Part shown: one piece after another, positions 1 through 6,221 of the stretch
How the letters are laid out: every line of letters starts with the position of its first letter
Position numbering within the stretch: the stretch's first letter is position 1
NCBI GenBank assembly: GCA_017552495.1
Contig: JAFZPW010000050.1
Location: 1 to 9,490 of the forward strand
Source of the DNA: Clostridia bacterium
GTDB taxonomy: Bacteria > Bacillota > Clostridia > Oscillospirales > Butyricicoccaceae
DNA length: 9,490 bases
Direction: 5' to 3'
Position numbers and translations under genes: made by a program
The notes under the pieces: generated by a model
What the model was told of the DNA's origin: nothing
Databases searched by the model: none
What the model saw: the letters and a program-made list of their open reading frames with translations, nothing else

Positions 1-60
1 CTACTCCCTCAACCCCCAGGGCTGAAGCATCGGGCCCCATCCGCGGCACGACGATTGTAA
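1..60 (+). other. Possible 3' end of an upstream gene, not identifiable
   Basis: The window opens just before a strong terminator (67-99), so a plus-strand gene probably ends here. Two frames are possible. One runs from base 1 to a TAA at 58-60 (last residues ARRL). The other runs from base 2 to a TGA at 23-25 (ending YSLNPQG). Neither tail is long enough to recognise a family, and the region could also be non-coding. Confidence 0.25.
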
Positions 61-66
61 AACCTT

Positions 67-99
67 AAAAAACGGTACGGAGCAATCCGTACCGTTTTT
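67..99. terminator. Bidirectional Rho-independent terminator
   Basis: A perfect inverted repeat pairs AAAAACGGTACGGA with TCCGTACCGTTTTT around a four-base GCAA loop. Flanking A and T runs let it work in both directions. On the minus strand it lies about 33 bases past the PBP stop codon. On the plus strand it would end whatever gene enters from the left. Confidence 0.9.
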
Positions 100-131
100 C
101 TGTGTCTTATTGGACCGCAGCTTGCGGTCTG

Positions 132-2711
132 TCAGTCCCCGCCGTTTTCTCCGTCTTCTTCCGATCCAGGATCGGGAGCCTCCGGTTGGGTTTCTCCGGG
201 GTCATCGGGATCTTCCGGTGACAAGCTCTCGCCGGGATTCTCGGGATCCTGTGTCTCGGGCGGATCAAAAGGCCACCAGGTAGAGGGATCAAAAGGATTG
301 AAGGGCGGGGGCTCCGGAATCAGATCCTCTTCGCTGTGCTCGTCGCAAACCACATAGGTGTCGGGCGACGGCTTCATCAAGCCCTGCGCCAGCTCGTCGT
401 CTGTAAGATCATAAGGCGCGCAATATTGCTGATCGCCGATGGAAACAGGCGCCGGATAAGCACGGCGGTAATTCATCAGAGAAACGGTCTGAAGGTTCTC
501 TTCGGGGCAATATTCGTTGGCCACCTTGCCGGTGGAGCCGTCCAGCCGGATCTCCACATGGCAGGCGCAAGTGCGCTTTGGCACGTCTTCTCTGGCGATA
601 TACGCCGTGGCAACGCGGCTGCCGCGCACGTCATGGCTGCACAAGTCGTCTGCCAGCAGGCCGCAATCGAGGCAGTAGCTCACCTTCGTCATTTCGGTCT
701 TGATCTCAAAGGAGGCCGGCTCCAGGTTCTGATGCACGGAGCGCATCACACGGGACCACAGCTCCAGCGCGGGGTTGGTGGCAAATTTTTGGAGACTGAC
801 CTGTGCGTCAAATCCAAACCAGACCACGCCCGCATAATAGGGCGTGATTCCCGCAAACCAGCGGTCGCAATCGGCGCTGGTGGTACCGGTCTTGCCGCCC
901 ACCTCGATGCCGCCGCCCAGCGCCGCCTTGCGGCCGGTGCCGTTTTGCACCACGTTGGTCAAAAGCTGGATCATATAATCCCGGGTCTTCTGCTCCATGG
1001 CAACCGTGGTCACCGACTCGTTTTCCAGCAACAGATTGCCATCGGCATCATAGACCTTTGTATAAAGGATGGGAGTCGTATATTTTCCGTCGTTGACGAA
1101 AGCGCAATAGGCCGCCGTCATCTCCATCACGGTAACGCCGTTGGTCAGCGCCCCCATGGACAGCGGCGCCACGTCGATGTCGCTGTAAATTTTAACAGTT
1201 CCGTCGCTGAGCGTTTTTTCCATAGAATCCACCAGCGAAGTAAACCCCAGATTTTTGCTGGCCCAATGGAAAGAGCGTTCCGGGCCCACCTGCTGCAAAA
1301 CATCCACCGCCACGGTGTTGAGCGACTTGGCGATACCGGTAAGGATGGTGGTGCGGCCGCTGTAAGTCCTGCTTTCGTTTTTGGGCCAACCTTTACCGTC
1401 GCCCCGTGTGGTAAAGTCCTTGGGCGCGTCGTCCACCACCGAGATCGGCGTAATCAGCCCGTATTCCAGCGCGGGGGAATAGACCGTGATGGGCTTGATG
1501 GCAGAGCCGGGGCTGCGGGTCGTCTGCGTGGCGCGGTTGAGCACCATATCGCCCTCTTTTTTCCCGCGTCCGCCGTAAAGCGCCTTAACCTCGCCGGTAT
1601 AAGGATCCATCAGCACCATGGATGCCTGGGGATACGTGCCGTCGCCGCCCAGATCGCCGGGGAAGTTTTCCTCATCCTGAAACACGGCGTCCATCTGCGC
1701 CTGAATTGCGGGATCCATCGTGGTGACAATGTGCAACCCGCCGCTGTAAAGGAGCTGCTTGGCCATGTTCTCGCTGTAACCCAATTTGTTCTGAAGATCT
1801 CTCAGCACAGCGCGGATCACCTCGTCGGTGAAATAGCTCTGATACTCGCTGTCGTCGGTTTCGCCGGATTCCCCGGTATCTTTATGCGCGATGACCTCTT
1901 CCCGCTTGGCCCGATCGTATTCGCTTTCGCTGATGACGCCGTTTTCCTTCATGGTGTAGAGCACGGTAACCCGGCGTTCGGCGTTGGCTTCGGGAAATCG
2001 CTTAAGATCGTAACCATAGGGATTGCGAACGATACCGGCGATGGCGGCGCATTCCGCCAATGTCAGTTCGCTGAGTTCCTTATTAAAATAGGTTTTGGCG
2101 GCCTGCTTGACGCCGTAAGCCCCTTGTCCGAAATAGATGGTATTCAGATACATTTCCAGAATATCGTCTTTTTCGTATTTCTTTTCCAGCTCCAACGCGC
2201 GCATCACCTCGCGGATCTTGCGCTTGACCGAGGTGTCCTTGTCGTCGGTGAGATTTTTGATGAGCTGCTGCGTGATGGTGGAGCCGCCGCCGGTAAAGTC
2301 ATCCACCAGTCCGGTAAATTTCATGCCGGCGCCGATGGTCCGCTTCCAGTTGACGCCGTGGTGGGTGTAGAAGGTGTTATCCTCCACCGAGATAAACGCG
2401 AGCTGGAGCGGCTTGGGGATATCCTCCAGATCCACCCAAACCCGATCCTCGGAGCCGTGGAGCGATTCCATCTCCACCGACTCTCCCGTTTCGGGATCCA
2501 CATAATACAAAAAGCTGGTCTGGTTCAGCCGGTAACTGTCCAGATAGATCTCCACATCGTCGCTGACGTAGCGATCAATGTATACGGCAAAGACGGCGAC
2601 GCCGATGGCGGCCGTCGTCATTCCGATGAGCATGATCGTCAAAAGTGTCAGCAATATGGCACGGCCGATCCGCGGCCGTCTTTTCTTTTTTCGATTTTGG
2701 GCTTCAGCCAT
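132..2711 (-). CDS. Class A penicillin-binding protein (PBP1A-type, bifunctional glycosyltransferase/transpeptidase)
   Basis: This 859-residue membrane enzyme polymerises lipid II into glycan strands (GT51 domain) and cross-links the peptides (transpeptidase domain) outside the membrane. A basic cytoplasmic tip (RKKKRRPR) precedes one membrane helix at about 18-45. GT51 signatures follow: the catalytic Glu110 in EDNTFYTHHG, GGSTITQQ at 142-149, and the KIREVMRALELEKKYEK block near 165-181. Transpeptidase motifs are S403-AI-K406 (SxxK, nucleophile Ser403), S463-L-N465 (SxN) and K607-T-G609 (KTG). After these comes a Cys-containing region (about 680-789), then a Pro/acidic tail with a WW pair near 812. 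I chose the ATG at 2709-2711 because AAAGGAG lies just upstream; the in-frame ATG 12 codons earlier lacks such a site. It is transcribed alone, divergent from the BofC-like gene. ponA/mrcA is the usual name, but clostridia carry several paralogues, so no symbol is given. Confidence 0.96.
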   Translation of the reverse strand: MAEAQNRKKKRRPRIGRAILLTLLTIMLIGMTTAAIGVAVFAVYIDRYVSDDVEIYLDSYRLNQTSFLYYVDPETGESVEMESLHGSEDRVWVDLEDIPKPLQLAFISVEDNTFYTHHGVNWKRTIGAGMKFTGLVDDFTGGGSTITQQLIKNLTDDKDTSVKRKIREVMRALELEKKYEKDDILEMYLNTIYFGQGAYGVKQAAKTYFNKELSELTLAECAAIAGIVRNPYGYDLKRFPEANAERRVTVLYTMKENGVISESEYDRAKREEVIAHKDTGESGETDDSEYQSYFTDEVIRAVLRDLQNKLGYSENMAKQLLYSGGLHIVTTMDPAIQAQMDAVFQDEENFPGDLGGDGTYPQASMVLMDPYTGEVKALYGGRGKKEGDMVLNRATQTTRSPGSAIKPITVYSPALEYGLITPISVVDDAPKDFTTRGDGKGWPKNESRTYSGRTTILTGIAKSLNTVAVDVLQQVGPERSFHWASKNLGFTSLVDSMEKTLSDGTVKIYSDIDVAPLSMGALTNGVTVMEMTAAYCAFVNDGKYTTPILYTKVYDADGNLLLENESVTTVAMEQKTRDYMIQLLTNVVQNGTGRKAALGGGIEVGGKTGTTSADCDRWFAGITPYYAGVVWFGFDAQVSLQKFATNPALELWSRVMRSVHQNLEPASFEIKTEMTKVSYCLDCGLLADDLCSHDVRGSRVATAYIAREDVPKRTCACHVEIRLDGSTGKVANEYCPEENLQTVSLMNYRRAYPAPVSIGDQQYCAPYDLTDDELAQGLMKPSPDTYVVCDEHSEEDLIPEPPPFNPFDPSTWWPFDPPETQDPENPGESLSPEDPDDPGETQPEAPDPGSEEDGENGGD

Positions 2712-2789
2712 AAAACCGCTCCTTTCCGAAACGTGCGCTGGGATCATAGCATCCGCAAAGCGGAAAAGCCTGGTAAGGCATAAAAAGAT

Positions 2790-2818
2790 ACGATATCACT
2801 GTACCACAAGTTCCGCAA
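2790..2818 (-). promoter_or_regulatory. Candidate sigma-A promoter of the PBP gene
   Basis: Read on the minus strand, TTGCGG (-35, plus coordinates 2813-2818) is followed after 17 bases by TATCGT (-10, 2790-2795). Both are imperfect matches. It would give a leader of roughly 70 bases before the start at 2711. It is the best-spaced candidate I found in the 234-base divergent gap, but weak evidence on its own. Confidence 0.3.
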
Positions 2819-2885
2819 AAAATCCATCCCTTCCGGCGTTTGATTTCATAAAATTCACGATTTGTTCGATGTTATGTGGGAAAAA

Positions 2886-2915
2886 GCATAAAAAACGAAT
2901 CTTTGGGAAAGAATT
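2886..2915 (+). promoter_or_regulatory. Candidate sigma-F/sigma-G-type (forespore) promoter
   Basis: GCATA at 2886-2890 resembles the -35 box shared by sigma-F and sigma-G. After 15 bases comes GGAAAGAATT (2906-2915), which fits the GG-rich sigma-F -10 pattern (GGnnAnAHTR as I recall it) except at the last position. Transcription would start near 2922, about nine bases before the Shine-Dalgarno at 2931-2938, which is a sensible geometry. I saw no convincing sigma-A promoter here. B. subtilis bofC is transcribed in the forespore, so the match suits the gene. The consensus is from memory and the motif is short. Confidence 0.4.
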
Positions 2916-2945
2916 CGAGTAACGAAATCAAAAGGAGGCTTTTTT

Positions 2946-3299
2946 ATGAATCGCCGCATTTCTCTGACTGCGGCAGCGGGACTGGCGCTGATTGCGGTGG
3001 TGCTTGCGCTGACGCTGCGCGCCCCATCTCCCGCGCCGCCGGCCGACGGCGCCGTGCAGCCTGCCGCCACCGAACTGCCGCTTTCCCTTCCCGCAGAGTC
3101 TTCCGCCTCCGAGGGCTGGCGCGTCGGAATTTACGAAGGCCATGTGGCGGTTTTCTCCGTCGGAAGTCAAACGCCGGATCAGATCCTGGACACGGCGGTG
3201 GCGTCGCTCCCCTATGCCGATCGGGAGGCGCTGCGCCGGGGCATCTTTGTCACCGACCGGGAGGCGCTGGCTGCGCTTCTGGAGGATTATGACGGATAA
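2946..3299 (+). CDS. Small membrane-anchored protein with BofC C-terminal-like domain
   Basis: A 117-residue protein. Residues 1-24 form an uncleaved signal or membrane anchor (basic MNRR, then a long Ala/Leu/Val stretch). A Pro/Ala-rich linker follows to about residue 55. The folded part, about 58-117, reads GWRVGIYEGHVAVF, then SLPYADREALRRGIFV and a final LLEDYDG. This pattern (G-x-x-AVF strand, LP-x-x-D, L-x-x-GI, LLEDY) matches what I know of the BofC C-terminal domain in clostridia. B. subtilis BofC is a larger intermembrane-space protein that restrains the SpoIVB protease in the forespore. Here the N-terminal BofC domain is absent and replaced by the linker, so the same activity cannot be assumed. 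The start is fixed by AAAGGAGG at 2931-2938, seven bases upstream. The DUF4830 gene follows after 76 bases on the same strand. Confidence 0.75.
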   Translation: MNRRISLTAAAGLALIAVVLALTLRAPSPAPPADGAVQPAATELPLSLPAESSASEGWRVGIYEGHVAVFSVGSQTPDQILDTAVASLPYADREALRRGIFVTDREALAALLEDYDG

Positions 3300-3375
3300 C
3301 GTCTCCGGCTGAACGTCCAAAACCGGTGCTTTTTTGTCCGCCTTTCGCATATGGTAGCAATGCGGAGGTGGCAAT

Positions 3376-3843
3376 ATGAATATCTACACGTTCAAGCTGA
3401 CAAAAAAACACATCGTGGCGGGGATTCTGCTGATTGCGGCGCTGGTGGCTCTTTTGATCCTTTTGGCGCCTTCTGGAAGCGCGTCCGCCGCTTCCACCGT
3501 CAAGATCAAGACGCAGGACGACTGCGTCCGCTGGCTGGCCGAACTTGGCTATCAGGTAAGCGGCGAGGGTGTGCAATCCCGGCAGGTGACCATTCCCAAA
3601 ACCTTTGACGCCGTTTACGAGACCTACAACGAAATGCAGCGGGAATGTGGCTTTGACCTGCTGGATTACGCGGGGAAAAAGGTAACGCTCACCACCTATC
3701 GCGTAACCAACTACCCCTATGACGAGCCGGTGCTGCTGGATGTGCTGGTCTACAAGCACAAGGTGGTGGGCGGGGCCGTTTACACCGCTGCGGTGGACGG
3801 CTTTATGCACGGACTCAAGCCGCTGGAGGAAAAAAGCGAATAA
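3376..3843 (+). CDS. DUF4830-type membrane-anchored protein of unknown function
   Basis: A 155-residue protein. Residues 8-32 form one hydrophobic segment after a basic start (FKLTKKH), so the rest is probably outside the membrane. The region from about 44 to 150 (DDCVRWLAELGYQV, the VTIPKTFDAVYETYNEMQ block, GFDLLDYAGKKV, TYRVTNYP, the LVYKHKVVGGAV strand pair and DGFMHGLKP) matches my memory of DUF4830, a small domain common in clostridia with no known function. The start is supported by GGAGGTG at 3364-3370, five bases upstream. No clear promoter or terminator separates it from the BofC-like gene, so the two are probably cotranscribed, and a terminator follows immediately. The link to sporulation is inferred only from this neighbour. 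Confidence 0.8.
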   Translation: MNIYTFKLTKKHIVAGILLIAALVALLILLAPSGSASAASTVKIKTQDDCVRWLAELGYQVSGEGVQSRQVTIPKTFDAVYETYNEMQRECGFDLLDYAGKKVTLTTYRVTNYPYDEPVLLDVLVYKHKVVGGAVYTAAVDGFMHGLKPLEEKSE

Positions 3844-3849
3844 CGCCGA

Positions 3850-3886
3850 AAATCATCCCGAAGGGGCTTCCATCGGGGTGATTTTT
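3850..3886 (+). terminator. Rho-independent terminator after the DUF4830 gene
   Basis: ATCATCCCGA (3852-3861) pairs with TCGGGGTGAT (3873-3882) with one G-T wobble, around an 11-base loop, and runs into TTTTT. It begins within ten bases of the stop codon and separates the small-protein pair from the nucleotidyltransferase. Confidence 0.8.
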
Positions 3887-3933
3887 GTATTATACTGGTC
3901 TCGGTGCAAAAATGTTCCGAAGGAGGCGCTTTC

Positions 3934-4833
3934 ATGCAAAAACCCACGCTTTTGGTGCTTGCCGCCGGGATGGGCAGCCGTTACGGCGGTCTCAAGCAAA
4001 TCGATCCTCTTGGCCCCCACGGCGAGATCATTCTGGATTATTCCCTTTACGACGCCCTGCTCTCCGGCTTCGGCAAGGTGGTCTTTCTCATCAAGCAGGA
4101 GCTGTTCGACACCTTCCGCCAAGGGATCGGCCGCCGCTTTGAAAACCGGATGGAGGTGGACTATGCCTTTCAGGAACTGTGCGATTTGCCGGAAGGCTTT
4201 TCCGCGCCCGAGGGACGGGTCAAGCCTTGGGGCACCGGCCACGCCGTCTATGCCGCGCGAAACAAGCTGAAGGGCGCTTTCGGCGTCATCGGCTCGGATG
4301 ACTTTTTCGGCCGCGACACCTTTTCTCATCTGGGAGCCTTCTGCGCCCGGGAATGTGACGGGACACATCTGGGTATGGTAGGCTTTCGTCTGTGCAACAC
4401 CCTCAGCGAAAACGGCAGCGTTTCCCGCGGCGTCTGCGTGTGTGAAAACGGCTTTCTCCGCTCGGTTACCGAGCGCACCGCCATTACAAAAGAGGCCGAC
4501 GGGCGGATCGTCTTTGCCGAAAACGGCGAAATCTTCCCGCTGGAGCCCGAGACTCCCGTTTCCATGAACGTCTGGGCGATGCACGCCGATCTCTTCCCCG
4601 CCATGGAAACGGATTTTGCCCGGTGGCTGGCGCAGGAGTCCGGCGACCCCATGAAGCGGGAATATTATCTGCCCGCCTTTTTCGACCGGATAATCCGGCA
4701 GGGCGCTGTGACTGTGAAAGTGATGGACACCGCCTCAAAATGGTATGGCGTCACCAACCGGGAGGACAAGCCCGCCATTCAAAGAGCGCTGGCCGCCATG
4801 CACGAAAACGGCCTGTATCCTCCTCTGCTATAA
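3934..4833 (+). CDS. Nucleotidyltransferase family protein (NTP-transferase fold)
   Basis: A 299-residue cytoplasmic enzyme of the sugar-phosphate/choline-phosphate nucleotidyltransferase superfamily, which joins a nucleoside triphosphate to a phosphorylated substrate and releases pyrophosphate. The nucleotide-binding signature LAAGMGSRYGGLKQ is at residues 9-22. GTGHAV at 100-105 and SDDFFG at 121-126 (two acidic residues, the expected metal site) mark the active centre. The C-terminus carries KWYGVTNREDKP, typical of this clostridial subfamily. The substrate cannot be read from the sequence, and no kinase or polysaccharide gene sits beside it to suggest one. The ATG at 3934 follows AGGAGG (3921-3926); an in-frame ATG ten codons earlier has no such site. 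TATACT at 3891-3896 could be a -10 box but has no good -35. The gene converges on ackA. Confidence 0.85.
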   Translation: MQKPTLLVLAAGMGSRYGGLKQIDPLGPHGEIILDYSLYDALLSGFGKVVFLIKQELFDTFRQGIGRRFENRMEVDYAFQELCDLPEGFSAPEGRVKPWGTGHAVYAARNKLKGAFGVIGSDDFFGRDTFSHLGAFCARECDGTHLGMVGFRLCNTLSENGSVSRGVCVCENGFLRSVTERTAITKEADGRIVFAENGEIFPLEPETPVSMNVWAMHADLFPAMETDFARWLAQESGDPMKREYYLPAFFDRIIRQGAVTVKVMDTASKWYGVTNREDKPAIQRALAAMHENGLYPPLL

Positions 4834-4860
4834 AGCAAATCGTCTTTTCACAAAAAGCAA

Positions 4861-4886
4861 GCCGGACGGCCCGCAGGCCGTCCGGC
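4861..4886. terminator. Bidirectional terminator between convergent genes
   Basis: GCCGGACGGCC (4861-4871) pairs perfectly with GGCCGTCCGGC (4876-4886) around CGCA. The plus-strand tail is ATTTTCC and the minus-strand tail is TTGCTTTTT. It therefore can end both the nucleotidyltransferase transcript and the ackA transcript, whose stop codons lie about 28 and 24 bases away. Confidence 0.9.
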
Positions 4887-4909
4887 ATTTTCCTGTCCGG
4901 TCAGAACGA

Positions 4910-6109
4910 TTATTTCACCAGATTCATGGTGTCCAGCGCGATCATCAGCTCTTCGTTGGTGGGGATCAGCAGAACCTTGACCTTGGAATCGGGGGCGGAG
5001 ATCACGGTCTCTTTGCCGCGAACCTTATTGGCCTCGGGATCCATCTTGACGCCCATAAACTCCAGGCCGGAGGCAATGGCCATGCGCTGGCTGGCGGAGT
5101 TTTCGCCTACGCCGGCGGTGAAGATGATAACGTCCACCCCGCCCATAGCGGCGGCATAAGCGCCGATGAGCTTCTTAACGCCGTAGTTGAACATATCCAC
5201 AGCCAGACCGGCGCGCTCGATGCCGTCCTTAAAAGCGTTCTCCAGATCGCGGAAGTCCGAGGAAATGCCGGAAATGCCCTGCACGCCGGACTTCTTGTTG
5301 AGGATGTTGAGCATCTCCTCGATGGTGTAGCCGCGGCGCTCCATCAGATATTGGATGATGCCGGCGTCCAGATCGCCGGAGCGGGTGCCCATCAGAACGC
5401 CCGCCAGCGGAGTGAAGCCCATGGATGTATCCACGCTCTTGCCGCCGTCCACGGCGGTAACGGAGGAACCGTTGCCCAGATGGCAGGAGATGATCTTCAG
5501 TTTCTCGATGGGGGTGTCCAGCATGGCGGCGGCTCGCTGGGAAACATATTTGTGAGAGGTGCCGTGGAAGCCGTAGCGGCGCACTTTGTCCTGCTCGTAA
5601 TATTCATAAGGCAGGGCGTACATATAGGCCACGGGAGGCATGGTCTGATGGAAGGCGGTGTCGAACACGGCCACCATGGACACGCCGGGCATCAGCGCCT
5701 GGCAGGCCTTGATGCCGATGATATTGGCGGGATTGTGCAGCGGAGCCAGCGGGTTGCAGTCTTCGATGGCCTTCATCACCTCGTCGTTGATGACCACCGA
5801 CCTGGCAAATCTCTCGCCGCCATGCACCACGCGATGGCCCACGGCGTCGATCTCCTTCATGCTGCCGATCACGCCGTTTTTCGGATCCACCAGCGCGTCG
5901 AGCACGGTCTTGATGGCCTCGTTGTGGGTGGGCATGGCCACGTCGACGGCGTCCAGTTTTTCCTTGCCCGCGATCTGGGGCTTATAGGTGAATTTGCCGT
6001 CGATGCCGATGCGCTCGCACAGGCCCTTGGCCAGCAGATCGCCGGTTTCGGGATTGAGGAGCTGATACTTCAGAGAAGAACTGCCCGCGTTGATAACCAG
6101 AACATTCAT
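4910..6109 (-). CDS. ackA: Acetate kinase
   Basis: A 399-residue cytoplasmic enzyme that interconverts acetate plus ATP and acetyl phosphate plus ADP; in fermenters it makes ATP during acetate excretion. The length is normal for the family. Signature blocks are all present: NVLVINAGSSSLKYQLL (2-18), HRVVHGGERF (92-101, Arg93), FDTAFH with the catalytic Asp150, GFHGTSHKYV with His182, HLGNGSSVTAVDGGKSVDTS (210-229), GTRSGDLD with Arg243, FTAGVGENS (330-338) and NEEL with Glu387. The start at 6109 puts the family's MNVLVINAGSSS at the N-terminus; an ATG 20 codons upstream would add an unrelated tail. The Shine-Dalgarno AGGAGT is 11 bases before the start, a little far. The usual partner pta is not in this window. 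Confidence 0.98.
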   Translation of the reverse strand: MNVLVINAGSSSLKYQLLNPETGDLLAKGLCERIGIDGKFTYKPQIAGKEKLDAVDVAMPTHNEAIKTVLDALVDPKNGVIGSMKEIDAVGHRVVHGGERFARSVVINDEVMKAIEDCNPLAPLHNPANIIGIKACQALMPGVSMVAVFDTAFHQTMPPVAYMYALPYEYYEQDKVRRYGFHGTSHKYVSQRAAAMLDTPIEKLKIISCHLGNGSSVTAVDGGKSVDTSMGFTPLAGVLMGTRSGDLDAGIIQYLMERRGYTIEEMLNILNKKSGVQGISGISSDFRDLENAFKDGIERAGLAVDMFNYGVKKLIGAYAAAMGGVDVIIFTAGVGENSASQRMAIASGLEFMGVKMDPEANKVRGKETVISAPDSKVKVLLIPTNEELMIALDTMNLVK

Positions 6110-6149
6110 AGTTTTTGCACACTCCTGTATTTCATATTTTCGGTTTTTG

Positions 6150-6158
6150 TGGTATATT
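6150..6158 (+). promoter_or_regulatory. Candidate extended -10 promoter of tmcAL
   Basis: TGG followed by TATATT gives an extended -10 element with only a weak -35 region upstream. Transcription would start near 6165, leaving a leader of about 57 bases before the tmcAL ATG. It lies inside the short divergent gap with ackA. Confidence 0.4.
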
Positions 6159-6174
6159 GAAAAAGCCAACTTTT

Positions 6175-6203
6175 ATATTACACGATTTTTTCGTTGTTTA
6201 CAA
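6175..6203 (-). promoter_or_regulatory. Candidate sigma-A promoter of ackA
   Basis: On the minus strand TTGTAA (plus coordinates 6198-6203) is followed after exactly 17 bases by TAATAT (6175-6180). Each box matches four of six consensus positions. The predicted start near 6168 gives a leader of about 58 bases. Confidence 0.45.
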
Positions 6204-6221
6204 GACTTTCGGAGGTTTTTT

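Noticed and set aside
336..2783. An 815-codon open frame on the plus strand
   Set aside because: It lies antisense to the PBP gene, whose motifs are all intact. The product is rich in His, Arg and Gly with no recognisable domain, as expected from the mirror of a GC-biased gene. It has no proper ribosome binding site.
2896..2917. Hairpin CGAATCTT/AAGAATTCG before the BofC-like gene
   Set aside because: It is short, bulged and AT-rich, and overlaps the candidate -10 box, so it would probably not be transcribed. Probably chance.
2876..3292. A 138-codon open frame overlapping the BofC-like gene
   Set aside because: It has an Arg/Gly/Cys-rich composition and no ribosome binding site. The overlapping frame has a strong site and a recognisable domain.
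3305..3335. Possible terminator between the BofC-like and DUF4830 genes
   Set aside because: There is a T run, but only a four-base CCGG pairing precedes it. This is too weak to end transcription.
4745..6160. A 471-codon open frame on the plus strand
   Set aside because: It is antisense to ackA, His/Gly-rich and without domain signatures. It begins inside the nucleotidyltransferase gene, out of frame.
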